64,000 nucleotides of DNA. Source: a virus. The stretch spans positions 34,564-98,563 of IMG/VR virus record IMGVR_UViG_3300023178_000019. The stretch is one strand, 5' to 3'. Positions 36,301 to 43,840 of the stretch are shown in pieces (position 1 is the stretch's first letter; each line of letters starts with the position of its first letter). The notes beneath the pieces are model-generated. The model saw only the letters and a list, made by a program, of their open reading frames with translations. It was not told the origin of the DNA and searched no databases. The position numbers and the translations under genes are program-made.

Positions 36301-38211
36301 TTTTTTCAAATCTTTAACTACTGCGTCAATAATTTGACGAGTATCTCTTATAACCTTATCATTATCAAAGTTTACAGAATCAGCAAACGGCTCGGTTCCT
36401 TGGTTTTGCTGATACAAGAACCAGTAAAAAGTTTCTTGTGTAATCCACTCTTTGTTTCTTTCTATTAGCTCTTTAGCATTTTGTTGTAAAGTTCCTTCTA
36501 AAACTCTTTCACATGCGTACTTAACAGTTTTCCATGCAGTGTCAGGTGTTGTTCCGTATGTTGGTACATCTAAACCGTTTATTGCAACATAATAAACATT
36601 TGTAGTAAAGTTAATGTCACTCCAAGTAGGCAATCCATTTACAACTTTTAAAATACTTGCTTCGTCGCCTATTGGTAGTGCAATGTTTCCTTCGTTGCTA
36701 TCAAATGTAACTAATTCACCTGGTTGACTTAAACTATTTCTTTGATCATGTTGTAAATAAATTACCCAATAATTAGTTTGAAAATCTACATCAGGTCTAT
36801 TAACTAAAGCCGAAGTGTGTTCTCTAATAGCTCTGTATGTTGCATTTCCGTAATATACAACATCGTCAATATTATATAGAGATCCTTCAGCCCAACGACC
36901 TTCCCAGTTAAATCCTGGTATTAACAGTTCCCAATATGCAAAATTAGTACCTACAAAAGTTAACACAGCTTCGTCAGATATTGTGCCGTCTGGCGCATAG
37001 TTTAATGTTACTGTAATTAATTTTGTTTCTTCGTCAACACTAACAGTTTCAACTTGTTGTCCACTAGCAAATCCTTCGCCGATAACTGTCATACCAACTG
37101 TTATAGCACCTAGATTCACAGAATCTTCTGCGTTTAAAACTAGAGTAGTGCCTGACGATCCTTCTGCTTCAAATGGTATAGTAACTTCAAAGTTTCCAGG
37201 ATTTTGACCTACGCTGTCTGTTAGTGCAACATATAAATCTCCGCCATAATTTACAATACTACCGATTTTATATTCTTTGTCTACTACCCAATCACCTTCA
37301 ATATCGTATGCTTGTGTAATAACTTCCCAAGCATCGGTAGAATCTTCACCGTAGTTAGTTGAAGGACGATTTCCTAAGTTATTAATAATTTTACTTTGGA
37401 ATAGATAACCACCATATAATACAACATCACCTGGTTGATAGAATGTGTCAACATCCCATACATTATCAAAGTCTAACCCTGGAAGCCATAATTCCCAGTA
37501 CTCACTAATAAATGTATCTGCAAACTCTGTGTTAACTGAATCGTCAAATCCAATTCCTGGTGCATGTCCCCAAATGCATTTATATAAACTAGGACCGTAC
37601 TTTACAACGTCATTTAATTTGTATCTAACTGTTGCGCTATCTTCTGAAAATGTAGTATATTTTCCTCTGTACTGTACACCATACTGAGATAACTTCCAAT
37701 ATCTTTCAGTACTATCTTCAATGTCTGTATAATCAGCTTCTAATCCTTCTAAATCTGTTGCAGCAGATACATGAGCAATAGTACATTCGTAAGCTGAACC
37801 GCCATAGTTTACAATGTCGCCCGGACCATATGTTGTATTAGATGTCCATTCACTTTTCCAAGTTTTAGACTCCGCATATACGTCCCACTTGTCAATGTCT
37901 GGATCAATTATACTTGCACTAAGATGTTCTTCATTACATTTATAAACAACACCACCGAAAATTACAATATTATCTAATGCATATCTTTTAAACTGTTCCC
38001 AAGGTCCTTTCCAGGTTTGCCCTGTCATCATTAGTTCCCATCTAGGTTCAACAGCGTTTAAATCATTGTTAAATCCATTTGATGTATGAGGAATCAAACA
38101 AACATATGCTTTACCTTCGTATTGTACAATTTCGTCTTTGTTATAAACGTATTGATCTTGCCAGGGGCCTACCCAACTAAATCTTAATCTGCTAATTTTA
38201 AATTCTGACAT
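30361..38211 (-). CDS. Giant virion/tail fibre protein, 2616 residues (paralogue)
   Basis: Same plan as the 3740-residue protein but shorter. Residues 1 to about 500: seven W...GD.V.YGG repeats (WKSEWTSNTTYGPGDIVNYG). About 940-1040: beta-helix-like YIQNVTTFGKGCTGCKID. About 1090-1370: a domain with NLLTYTNDLLDSVWTNDSN at its start and NFYGAQILIGDTPDYFVE at its end, the outline of phage carbohydrate-binding jelly-roll domains. Then many short beta repeats with a G..Yyi.......F.is pattern. About 1980-2210: Asp-box-like propeller (YSNNNGITWTS, YSTDGGVTWIG, TSPDGYTWDQ). End: TDQDGNFRVGDLFAVEQATG. It lacks most of the CERD...VDA helical repeats. Likely adsorption fibre or baseplate-attached protein. 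Confidence 0.75.
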   Translation of the reverse strand: MSEFKISRLRFSWVGPWQDQYVYNKDEIVQYEGKAYVCLIPHTSNGFNNDLNAVEPRWELMMTGQTWKGPWEQFKRYALDNIVIFGGVVYKCNEEHLSASIIDPDIDKWDVYAESKTWKSEWTSNTTYGPGDIVNYGGSAYECTIAHVSAATDLEGLEADYTDIEDSTERYWKLSQYGVQYRGKYTTFSEDSATVRYKLNDVVKYGPSLYKCIWGHAPGIGFDDSVNTEFADTFISEYWELWLPGLDFDNVWDVDTFYQPGDVVLYGGYLFQSKIINNLGNRPSTNYGEDSTDAWEVITQAYDIEGDWVVDKEYKIGSIVNYGGDLYVALTDSVGQNPGNFEVTIPFEAEGSSGTTLVLNAEDSVNLGAITVGMTVIGEGFASGQQVETVSVDEETKLITVTLNYAPDGTISDEAVLTFVGTNFAYWELLIPGFNWEGRWAEGSLYNIDDVVYYGNATYRAIREHTSALVNRPDVDFQTNYWVIYLQHDQRNSLSQPGELVTFDSNEGNIALPIGDEASILKVVNGLPTWSDINFTTNVYYVAINGLDVPTYGTTPDTAWKTVKYACERVLEGTLQQNAKELIERNKEWITQETFYWFLYQQNQGTEPFADSVNFDNDKVIRDTRQIIDAVVKDLKKGGNSQTVAAALSYFDLESTNKFTNEEIAAQAPYFIVYFVELFNNIEKALTNTLSSTSYQQLESDRLGRPLDNGIVTQYINSSLTLESDTLTIVRALERIYVESFVAGSPDNIPSANEGAYCTINVKSGTYLEELPIVVPANTAINGDELRGTTIQPANPINTLCTRTTGDINVFTVGSTRNMVHNSPVQFVSLNPIDEISTIIGNVVAGQTYYVIGDSITDTTFSVSEVPDGPSVELQTNIGGMYVYGGNALKDMFRVRNATGIRNLTVKGLRGTLTEENEYLTRRPTGGAYVALDPGKGPDDTEAWITYKSPYIQNVTTFGKGCTGCKIDSTLHNGGNRSMVSNDFTQIISDGIGIWCKGGDALTECVSVFSYYNYAGYFAEDGAKIRATNGNSSYGTFGVISEGFDDSETPATGIINNKSGEATAEAVSALGANSEILKIQYTHGGSEYFKKVTNLLTYTNDLLDSVWTNDSNISVIRANTTPYENEFAWRVTANTSLTDSAYFEQQIGIGPQGRTYTNVAGTNISGSGIEATFDVKVLAESYEVTVNNGGSGYVIGNQIQIDGRNFGGRSPENDITVTVQDLSITAISGINHEGTVPLGSALKYNVSIHAKKGDTAYFDLEGIFSGSPTPGEEKTYSCRFNFDTEEFTTLSQLGNLNDPTDLRADFLEDGWWRLSYSIFDETAQNTNLTMRVYPRGIDGIAGYTNFYGAQILIGDTPDYFVENTDSTPTVHANINITGAGTGVKVIADEVRTGSIFQSRILESETVRLGGLGYNIQSNNAQGGSTELLILAQSEVATATEYEGMRLVVQSGIGAGQYGIISNYDPVTKYASVVKESFDQQEIVAVNTADNTLIFGPNTDFHGIFVGQKIEFTPTFYNIDVLSSSQSGVNVLGTLGDLNNYMYVDSTARLRIGQKINFSGTTFGGVIVGFDYYIIDVIDDRTIQISTSLGGAVWPLSNVNIEDPDDSPIVLTGEIPPFTLNYPDQTSFLEADTTANMEVTLPIQFTGKSIGGVELGATYYIHEVYNDTEFAISEALLPIEVTASSAVDNSLTIADTSGLNSLNPIIFKEGTILGGLQEKTKYYVNSILNGTNFTLASDIITTTATATEGISNLITVDSTAGFIVNAPIKFTGVTFGQLDNDEVYYIQVVNDATSFTISETPGGAAVPLTTAVGNVIVTTVLDEIVLTTTTGTMNGQTTGTKLVLEAGRDAMEGSFFTEIFGGIVEGTKYFVTSKTDTNSSYEITISETEGGPDVTLIDETGSMQINEVGWDHINAGTPLVTQFDSTSVYIIEPRITFDKPNFYVELLPTIQGGDGLGFCAIVSDGYKMLAIPRQGDTVLGTSDYTDWDEVYTLPISGTPGTNGGWVDACYGNNTWFILSADGTDCLVSAADGLTWLSVDLPSLGGLNYAAVTYGNGTFVAVANGGSQIAYSNNNGITWTSVVSPAIGDEDWIDITYGKETFVVISRSNDIGKYSTDGGVTWIGMTLREDGDGSTIDNWSSVEFGNGRFVAISRDDRPSAYSFNGINWYASNVDVSGSFIKYGQGVFVVINPDTGICYTSPDGYTWDQETDTVGGDYDVCAFGIDRNTNKGWFMTIDEFGSSAYKARAGCKAFGRASVSNARITGISLLETGSGYTDDSFGPGVTITDPNNSEEALIQIRIGDGTLGAPTFISQGSGYNSTSTAIAIRGDGFSDSFQTGLEFIAKGITRFPAPGDNLQFDGNPEIYRVASATRLRGTEVPNLEALISISPQLTQETAPENDTPFTIRSRFSQCRITNHDFLNIGFGNEIQSNYPNLPVDTGLEPQDEVQETNNGRVFYSSTDQDGNFRVGDLFAVEQATGVVTLSASEFGLEGLTELSIGGVALGGSPTVITEFSTDGTFVANSNNIVPTQRAIRTYLASRLSQGGSDTFTGLLQAGTVKVGGPDEITSSIPEGGEDWQVKIGTKAMVEGPTAAWAGDGLAMAYFFKTFVDPTRGDLQ

Positions 38212-38237
38212 TTATGCGGTTCCTAATTTATTTTACA

Positions 38238-38245
38238 TATTTATG
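38238..38245 (-). promoter_or_regulatory. Late promoter for the 2616-residue fibre gene
   Basis: The minus strand reads CATAAATA, 26 nt before the ATG at 38211 and inside the last codons of the preceding small gene. Confidence 0.5.
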
Positions 38246-38618
38246 TGACTATCTGTGATGGCAAATAATTGTAAGCCTGATTAATTCTAACTACTAATTC
38301 GCCTTCGTCGTTAACATAATAATACATATTTTTGTTATCCCAGCGATATTGATCCCATTGTAAATTTGTGTACGGACGACTATGATCTTCTTCTAGACGA
38401 CCGTCAAAAAAGTCAACACCATATTCAAACTCAGTAAAATCATCTGCTGACTTTCCTGGATTATTAACTGTAATTGTATCAACGTCCTTTAACTGATCAA
38501 TTTTTGCAAAAAACAAAGTACCGTCCTCTGTTCTTCTTAAGGCATAAAAGTATCTAGGTTGACCTACGCCTAGTAATTCTGTTATACTTGGTGTTCCACC
38601 TACGTAAAATGCTGACAT
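38241..38618 (-). CDS. Small virion structural protein, unknown
   Basis: 125 residues beginning MSAFYVGGTPSITELLGVGQ, rich in Tyr, Asp and Asn (NLQWDQYRWDNKNMYYYVND). No known domain. AAGGAGATAAAGTATG gives a good start. It sits between a 109-residue beta-sandwich protein and a giant fibre, all on one strand with gaps of 11-30 bp, so it is likely a tail or fibre accessory subunit. Confidence 0.6.
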   Translation of the reverse strand: MSAFYVGGTPSITELLGVGQPRYFYALRRTEDGTLFFAKIDQLKDVDTITVNNPGKSADDFTEFEYGVDFFDGRLEEDHSRPYTNLQWDQYRWDNKNMYYYVNDEGELVVRINQAYNYLPSQIVT

Positions 38619-38629
38619 ACTTTATCTCC

Positions 38630-38959
38630 TTATACAATCTCTACTGTACTCATAATAACATCGACGCTATCGTCTACGTTAGAAGTAACATACAAATTAT
38701 TCTCTGGAGTAAGAATTAATTTTTCTCCTCCATTTAGTACTCTTAAACTAGCATTTGGCGGCAGTACAATTTCTTTAGCATAATATCCTGTAGTACTAGC
38801 TTCGTCTCTTAATTCAACATCTACTAGTACAGTTCCGCTTGTGATATTAGCTAAACTAAATCCTACTACTGTTACTCTTGCGTTTTCGTTAGTTGCAAGT
38901 ACTTCTGTTCTTTGTGTTCCTATGTTAGGTACTACTTTGTTTTTAAATGTTGTTGCCAT
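38630..38959 (-). CDS. Small beta-sandwich virion protein (paralogue 2)
   Basis: 109 residues beginning MATTFKNKVVPNIGTQRTEV. Strand pattern (ARVTVVGFSLANITSGTVLV, EIVLPPNASLRVLNGGEKLI, DDSVDVIMSTVEIV) matches the small proteins at 18769-19089 and 49599-49946. The shared plan is an early strand of TxVyxVP/LA type, a central N-x-T turn and a late GG/GE-L turn. It follows the 1577-residue fibre gene by 4 bp. Role unknown; probably a fibre-joining or decoration subunit. Confidence 0.6.
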   Translation of the reverse strand: MATTFKNKVVPNIGTQRTEVLATNENARVTVVGFSLANITSGTVLVDVELRDEASTTGYYAKEIVLPPNASLRVLNGGEKLILTPENNLYVTSNVDDSVDVIMSTVEIV

Positions 38960-38963
38960 ATCT

Positions 38964-41900
38964 TTATCCTAATACCAATACTGTTGCTAGTGCAATTTCT
39001 TCTGCATCACCTCTAGTAATACCTGCTCCAGAACCCGCAACAGATACCCAGTTACTTCCGTCAAATATTTCAACACGACTATCGTCAGTATTAAAACGCA
39101 TTTGTCCTACTTCAACAAATCCTGCAGGAGGTCTATCAACGCTTGCACCTACTGGAATAACAACACCATATGTGCCGTCAAACTTTACATAACCGTTTCC
39201 AGTATTTTCAAATAATGTAACACTGTCACTTACTGTGTTTGTAATTGTAGAACTTTCAAATGCAAAATTGTCAAATCTTACTCTACCTGCACCGTTTGCA
39301 GACAAACGCAAATCAGTGTCAACTGTGCTAGTTGTTATAACATTGCCGTCGATTTCAACATCGTCAACAATCACTTTCGGTGCGTTTAATCCAGAATCGT
39401 TAACAGTTACAATAGTACTACCTTGAACATCAAATCTAATTACACCGTCATTAGCTCCTTCAGTTAACTCAGCAGTAACTTTTGTATCGCCGTCTAAATC
39501 TTCTACACCTTTTAGATTAATCCAATTTGTTCCGTTATAACCTTCAAAGCGTGATAAGTCTGTATTATAACGAACTTGTCCTGTTACTTCTGCAGGACGT
39601 TCTAATGTTGTACCTGCAGGTAATTTTAATGCACCTGTACCATTAATTATAATATTACCGCTACCAGGTGTTAAATTTAAATCATTAGTTGTAGTAATAG
39701 TAGATCCATTAACATCAAAATCATCAATAATAATAGATCCGGTTCCGTTTGCACGTAGTTCTAAATTACTATTACTTAATGTAGTAGTAATAAAATTGTC
39801 ATCAATTAATATATCACCTGTTGAAAATGAATTAGACTGTATACTATTTGAAACGTTAATATTTTGAACTGAAACTGTATTACCTACTGATAAATTATTT
39901 TCAATTAATAAATCGTTTTCAGGGATATAAACATTTCCTGTTCCGTTTGCACGTAGTTCTAAATTACTATTACTTTCAGTTGTAGTAATTTTATTACCGG
40001 TAACTTGTATATCTTCAAATTGTATAACACTTGCGCTAATAATAACTTCACCAGTTACATCTAGGTTACCAGTTAAATTAATATTACCTGTTTGAGTAGT
40101 ATTACCGGTATGTGTTACATTTCCTACAATATTAGTAGTTTTTAAATTAGTATTACCATTTACAGTTAAATCGTTTTCAATAACAACATTATTGCTCGGA
40201 ACAACTACTTCGCCAGTTCCGTTAGCACGTAATTCTAAGTTTGAATTAGTTTGAGTAGTTGTAATAAAATTATCATCGATTAATATATCGCCAGTACTAA
40301 ATCTGTTTGCAGTAATTGTTCCTGCACTATTAATATCTCCAACAGTAATTGTTCCTTCAACAATTAAATCGTTTGATATAACTAAATCATTATTAGGAAT
40401 TAATATTTCACCAAACTGTGTAGCTCTTAATTCTAAATCCGAAGTGCTAATTGTTGTAGTAATAAAATTATCATCAATTTGAATATTTTCAAATTGTGCA
40501 GCATCGGAAATAGTAATATTTCCAGTAATACCTAAGTTACCAGTTAAATTAATATTACCTGTTTGAGTAGTATTGCCTGTTTGTGTTACATCTCCTACTA
40601 TAGAAACACTTTGTAAACTTGTTGTTCCTTTAACTGTAAAATCTTCGTTTGCAAGTATATCATTATTAGGAATAAAAACTCGTCCAGTTCCGTTAGCACG
40701 TAAATCTAGATCGCTATTTGATTGAGTAGTTTCTATATAGTTGTCTTGTATTAAAATATTATCTGATGCAAAGCTGTCAGCTGTAATTTGTCCAACTAGT
40801 GTAAGATTATTAGCAGTAATATCGTTGCTAACTGTTAAATCATTTGTAATTTCTACATCATTATTTGGTACAAATATTTTTCCAGTTCCACTAGCACGTA
40901 ATTCTAAATCTGCATTTGAGCTAGTAGTTGTAATATAGTTGTCATCAATTAATATTTCTTCAAACTGTGCTGCACCAGTTATATCTACGTCTTGAGTTAC
41001 TGTAAGATTGCCATCAACAGTTGTATTGCCAGTTTGATTTAAATCGCCTACTAGAGTAAGTGTTCCGGTAACACTTGTATCTGACAAGGTTGTTGTTCCA
41101 CTTACTGTTAAGTTATTATCAATTTGTACATTATTACTTGGAACAACTACTTCGCCAGTTCCGTTAGCACGTAATTCTAAATCGCTATTAGATAAACGTG
41201 TTTCAATGTAATTTTCACGTATTTGAATATCGTCTACATTAATTTCATTTATGTATAAATTTTTCCAAGTTTTAGTTACAGTACCTAAACTATAAGTGCT
41301 TGCAGTTTTTGGAATAATGTCTGAGTCAATACCTGCAATAATTTGAATAGTGTCAGTTGCTTCATCACCAATTGTAATATTGCCTCCGATAGTAACATCA
41401 CCTGTTACATCAAGACTTCCAGTAACATTTACATCAGCATTAAGATTAATTTCACCACTACCTGCTGCAAAGTTAGCATCTTGTGTTAATGTTTCTACAG
41501 TGTTGCCGCTTATGCGCCAATCACCTGTTTCAATCTTAGTACCGTCAACAAAAGTAGTATCGCTTCCTGTAACAAATGTTACACCATTGTCTGTATTAAT
41601 TTCAAAATCACTTACTGCAAATGTTACACTACCGGTTTCTTGATTAACGTAGAATAAGTCTCCAACTCTAAAGTCGCCTTTGTGATCAACTGAGTTATAA
41701 CGTATTTTTGCACCTTGTGATTCAACAACTTCGTTTGCTTGGATAACAGTCTCGGTGTCATTAGTAACTTCTTTACCGTTGCCAATGTAAGCAAGGTTGT
41801 GTCCAATAGCATACATAATAACACCCGGACCTTGTCCAACAAGTCCAAAGTTACCGTAAACTGATGCAGAAGCAATTAAGCGTACTTCTGCACCAAATTC

Positions 41901-43697
41901 ACGTAAGTCAAAACTATCAATTGTTGTTGCTGTTGCTGTGCCGTCTGTAATGCTTTGTGGTGTTAAATCAAATCCGTCTAGTTCTAAATAATTGCTGATG
42001 TATAAGTCATTGCCGTCTACTTCATCAATTGTACCTATTAGCACAGTTGATGCGTCAGTTGAAGTAACTGTAAGCGTATTACCTTGTGTAAATGTACCTG
42101 TAACGCCGCTTAGTGTGAGTTTAGTTCTACCTGCTAGTCTACGTCCGTCTTTGCTATCGTAAGCGTACATAGAACGATTAGCAAAGTATGTGAAGCTGTT
42201 TAGCCACTCAACTCTAGCACCGTTAGTCATTGTAATTGCATCAACGCCTGGTGTAATAAATGTTGCTGAGTGGAATAGCATTGCAGTGTTTACGCTAGTT
42301 GCGCTACCATAAGCACCATCAACATAAGCGCCTTTACCTGCATCGCCTGCATTAAATCCTCTAGGATCTTCAACAGTTGTAGTGCTACCGTTTGTAATTA
42401 CAGTAATGTTTCTAATGTAAGGAGAACGACTTGATGCTTCGTAATCTGTTGCATAACGGAAGCCGTATCCGTTGTCTGGGAACGTTCTAGTGTCATTGTT
42501 GCAGCTAAATGTTAATCCGCTTAAGAAAACATCATTACCGATATTTGCTGTGCCACCTGCGTGTGTAATTTGTAGTACACCAGTTGTTTCATTGTAAGTT
42601 GCACCGGTTATGTTATAGTTAGCACCAAGTATTTCAATAGTTCCGCCACTAACATAAGTATGAGCAAAAGGAGCAGTACCAACATTAACAGTTGTAGTTC
42701 CTGCTGATGCACCTGTAACTTCAAAGTAGTTGCCTCCGCTATAAAAACCAGTTAGTGTTAAGTCTTCAACAGTAGTTTCGCCGTTAAGTAAAATAGCGTC
42801 ATTGTAACGTGTTTCTGTAGTTGGGCGAATAGATACACTACGAATACCTTCGCCTTTTAGTGTAACACCTTGTGGAACTGTTAAAGGAAATTCTTCTGTG
42901 TAATCACCTGGTGAAACAATAATAGTATCACCTGTAACAGCTACGCTTAGTGCATGTTTGATGCTTGCAAATGGAGCAAATAAATGATCACCTTGAGAAG
43001 CGTCATTACCATTTTCTGCAACATAATATACATTTCCGTGTACTAGGTTAAAATCAATATTACTAATATTAAGTTGATTAGAACTAACACTAGTAGCAAT
43101 TAAGTTTCTTGTCCAAACGTCATTCCATTGCTTATTAACATTTCCTAATGAATATGTATTATTCTGATCTGGAATGATGTCTGATGCAACTTCTGCATTA
43201 AAAATAACATTGTCTGTATCTGCATCACCAATTGTAATATTACCGTCTGCTGTAATATTACCTGTCGCATGTATGTTACCGTCTACATTTAAATCACTAT
43301 GTATTTGAACAATACCTGTTCCGTTTGGACGAATTTCTAAATCAGCATTTGAACTATTTGTTGTAATAGCATTGCCTTCAATATCAATACTATCAATGCG
43401 AATCTTGTTTAGTGAAACAACAGTATCTAGTGTTGCTAAGTTTAAATAAGGTTGTGTAGTACTAATAGTGTTACCTTCAATAGTAACGTCAGCTAGGTCA
43501 GCTCTATTAGTAACAATTAAGTCTGTGGTTTTAGTGGTTCCGTTAACATCTAACTCGTACTGAGGTGCAGTTGTCTTAACGCCGATACGCTGATTATTAA
43601 CATCTAGATATAGTAAGTCTGTCTCAAAGGCTAGATCGATCCCATTACGGATCAAGTTAGACTTTAAGAGCGGACCTGATATGCGACCAACAGCCAT
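38964..43697 (-). CDS. Large virion/tail fibre protein, 1577 residues
   Basis: N-terminal anchor MAVGRISGPLLKSNLIRNGI, shared with the 1679-residue protein. Residues about 220-330 form a pectin-lyase-like beta-helix start (YYVAENGNDASQGDHLFAPF, TIIVSPGDYTEEFPLTVPQG), then ANRSMYAYDSKDGRRLAGRT and a VNQETGSVTFAVSDFEI junction. The remaining 900 residues are at least seven repeats containing ITTTQTNSNLELRANGTGEV then IENDLTVNGNTNLK and TGNTTQTGNINLTGNLDVTG, giving a long beta shaft. The last 100 residues are QMRFNTDDSRVEIFDGSNWV type. A structured leader and late promoter precede it. GAGGAG stands before the ATG. Confidence 0.78.
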   Translation of the reverse strand: MAVGRISGPLLKSNLIRNGIDLAFETDLLYLDVNNQRIGVKTTAPQYELDVNGTTKTTDLIVTNRADLADVTIEGNTISTTQPYLNLATLDTVVSLNKIRIDSIDIEGNAITTNSSNADLEIRPNGTGIVQIHSDLNVDGNIHATGNITADGNITIGDADTDNVIFNAEVASDIIPDQNNTYSLGNVNKQWNDVWTRNLIATSVSSNQLNISNIDFNLVHGNVYYVAENGNDASQGDHLFAPFASIKHALSVAVTGDTIIVSPGDYTEEFPLTVPQGVTLKGEGIRSVSIRPTTETRYNDAILLNGETTVEDLTLTGFYSGGNYFEVTGASAGTTTVNVGTAPFAHTYVSGGTIEILGANYNITGATYNETTGVLQITHAGGTANIGNDVFLSGLTFSCNNDTRTFPDNGYGFRYATDYEASSRSPYIRNITVITNGSTTTVEDPRGFNAGDAGKGAYVDGAYGSATSVNTAMLFHSATFITPGVDAITMTNGARVEWLNSFTYFANRSMYAYDSKDGRRLAGRTKLTLSGVTGTFTQGNTLTVTSTDASTVLIGTIDEVDGNDLYISNYLELDGFDLTPQSITDGTATATTIDSFDLREFGAEVRLIASASVYGNFGLVGQGPGVIMYAIGHNLAYIGNGKEVTNDTETVIQANEVVESQGAKIRYNSVDHKGDFRVGDLFYVNQETGSVTFAVSDFEINTDNGVTFVTGSDTTFVDGTKIETGDWRISGNTVETLTQDANFAAGSGEINLNADVNVTGSLDVTGDVTIGGNITIGDEATDTIQIIAGIDSDIIPKTASTYSLGTVTKTWKNLYINEINVDDIQIRENYIETRLSNSDLELRANGTGEVVVPSNNVQIDNNLTVSGTTTLSDTSVTGTLTLVGDLNQTGNTTVDGNLTVTQDVDITGAAQFEEILIDDNYITTTSSNADLELRASGTGKIFVPNNDVEITNDLTVSNDITANNLTLVGQITADSFASDNILIQDNYIETTQSNSDLDLRANGTGRVFIPNNDILANEDFTVKGTTSLQSVSIVGDVTQTGNTTQTGNINLTGNLGITGNITISDAAQFENIQIDDNFITTTISTSDLELRATQFGEILIPNNDLVISNDLIVEGTITVGDINSAGTITANRFSTGDILIDDNFITTTQTNSNLELRANGTGEVVVPSNNVVIENDLTVNGNTNLKTTNIVGNVTHTGNTTQTGNINLTGNLDVTGEVIISASVIQFEDIQVTGNKITTTESNSNLELRANGTGNVYIPENDLLIENNLSVGNTVSVQNINVSNSIQSNSFSTGDILIDDNFITTTLSNSNLELRANGTGSIIIDDFDVNGSTITTTNDLNLTPGSGNIIINGTGALKLPAGTTLERPAEVTGQVRYNTDLSRFEGYNGTNWINLKGVEDLDGDTKVTAELTEGANDGVIRFDVQGSTIVTVNDSGLNAPKVIVDDVEIDGNVITTSTVDTDLRLSANGAGRVRFDNFAFESSTITNTVSDSVTLFENTGNGYVKFDGTYGVVIPVGASVDRPPAGFVEVGQMRFNTDDSRVEIFDGSNWVSVAGSGAGITRGDAEEIALATVLVLG

Positions 43698-43806
43698 CTC
43701 TTCTCCTCAATACGGGGATCCTGTCCCTCTAGCCTAAATTTTCAGCTTGCGCTCTTTGCTGGCTAACCACAGTTTGACCCTGCAAGTATGGTCGTACTTT
43801 GCATTA
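43698..43806 (-). promoter_or_regulatory. Structured 5' leader of the 1577-residue fibre gene
   Basis: About 105 nt between the late promoter and the gene. Read on the minus strand it can form TGCAAAGTA/TACTTGCA (one bulge), a nested TAGCC/GGCTA with CAGC/GCTG inside it, and GGGA/TCCC next to the ribosome binding site. No ORF of note. It may stabilise the mRNA or control translation; no known riboswitch class is recognised. Confidence 0.4.
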
Positions 43807-43809
43807 ATA

Positions 43810-43818
43810 GTATTTATC
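43810..43818 (-). promoter_or_regulatory. Late promoter for the 1577-residue fibre gene
   Basis: The minus strand reads GATAAATAC, about 115 bp before the ATG at 43697. The long gap is filled by the structured leader. Confidence 0.6.
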
Positions 43819-43840
43819 GTATTGAGAAAATAAGTGCTTA

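Noticed and set aside
39700-43400. CRISPR-like array from regularly recurring GTTCCGTTAGCACGTAATTC segments
   Set aside because: They are codons of the LELRANGTG fibre-shaft repeats, in frame, with coding spacers and imperfect conservation.
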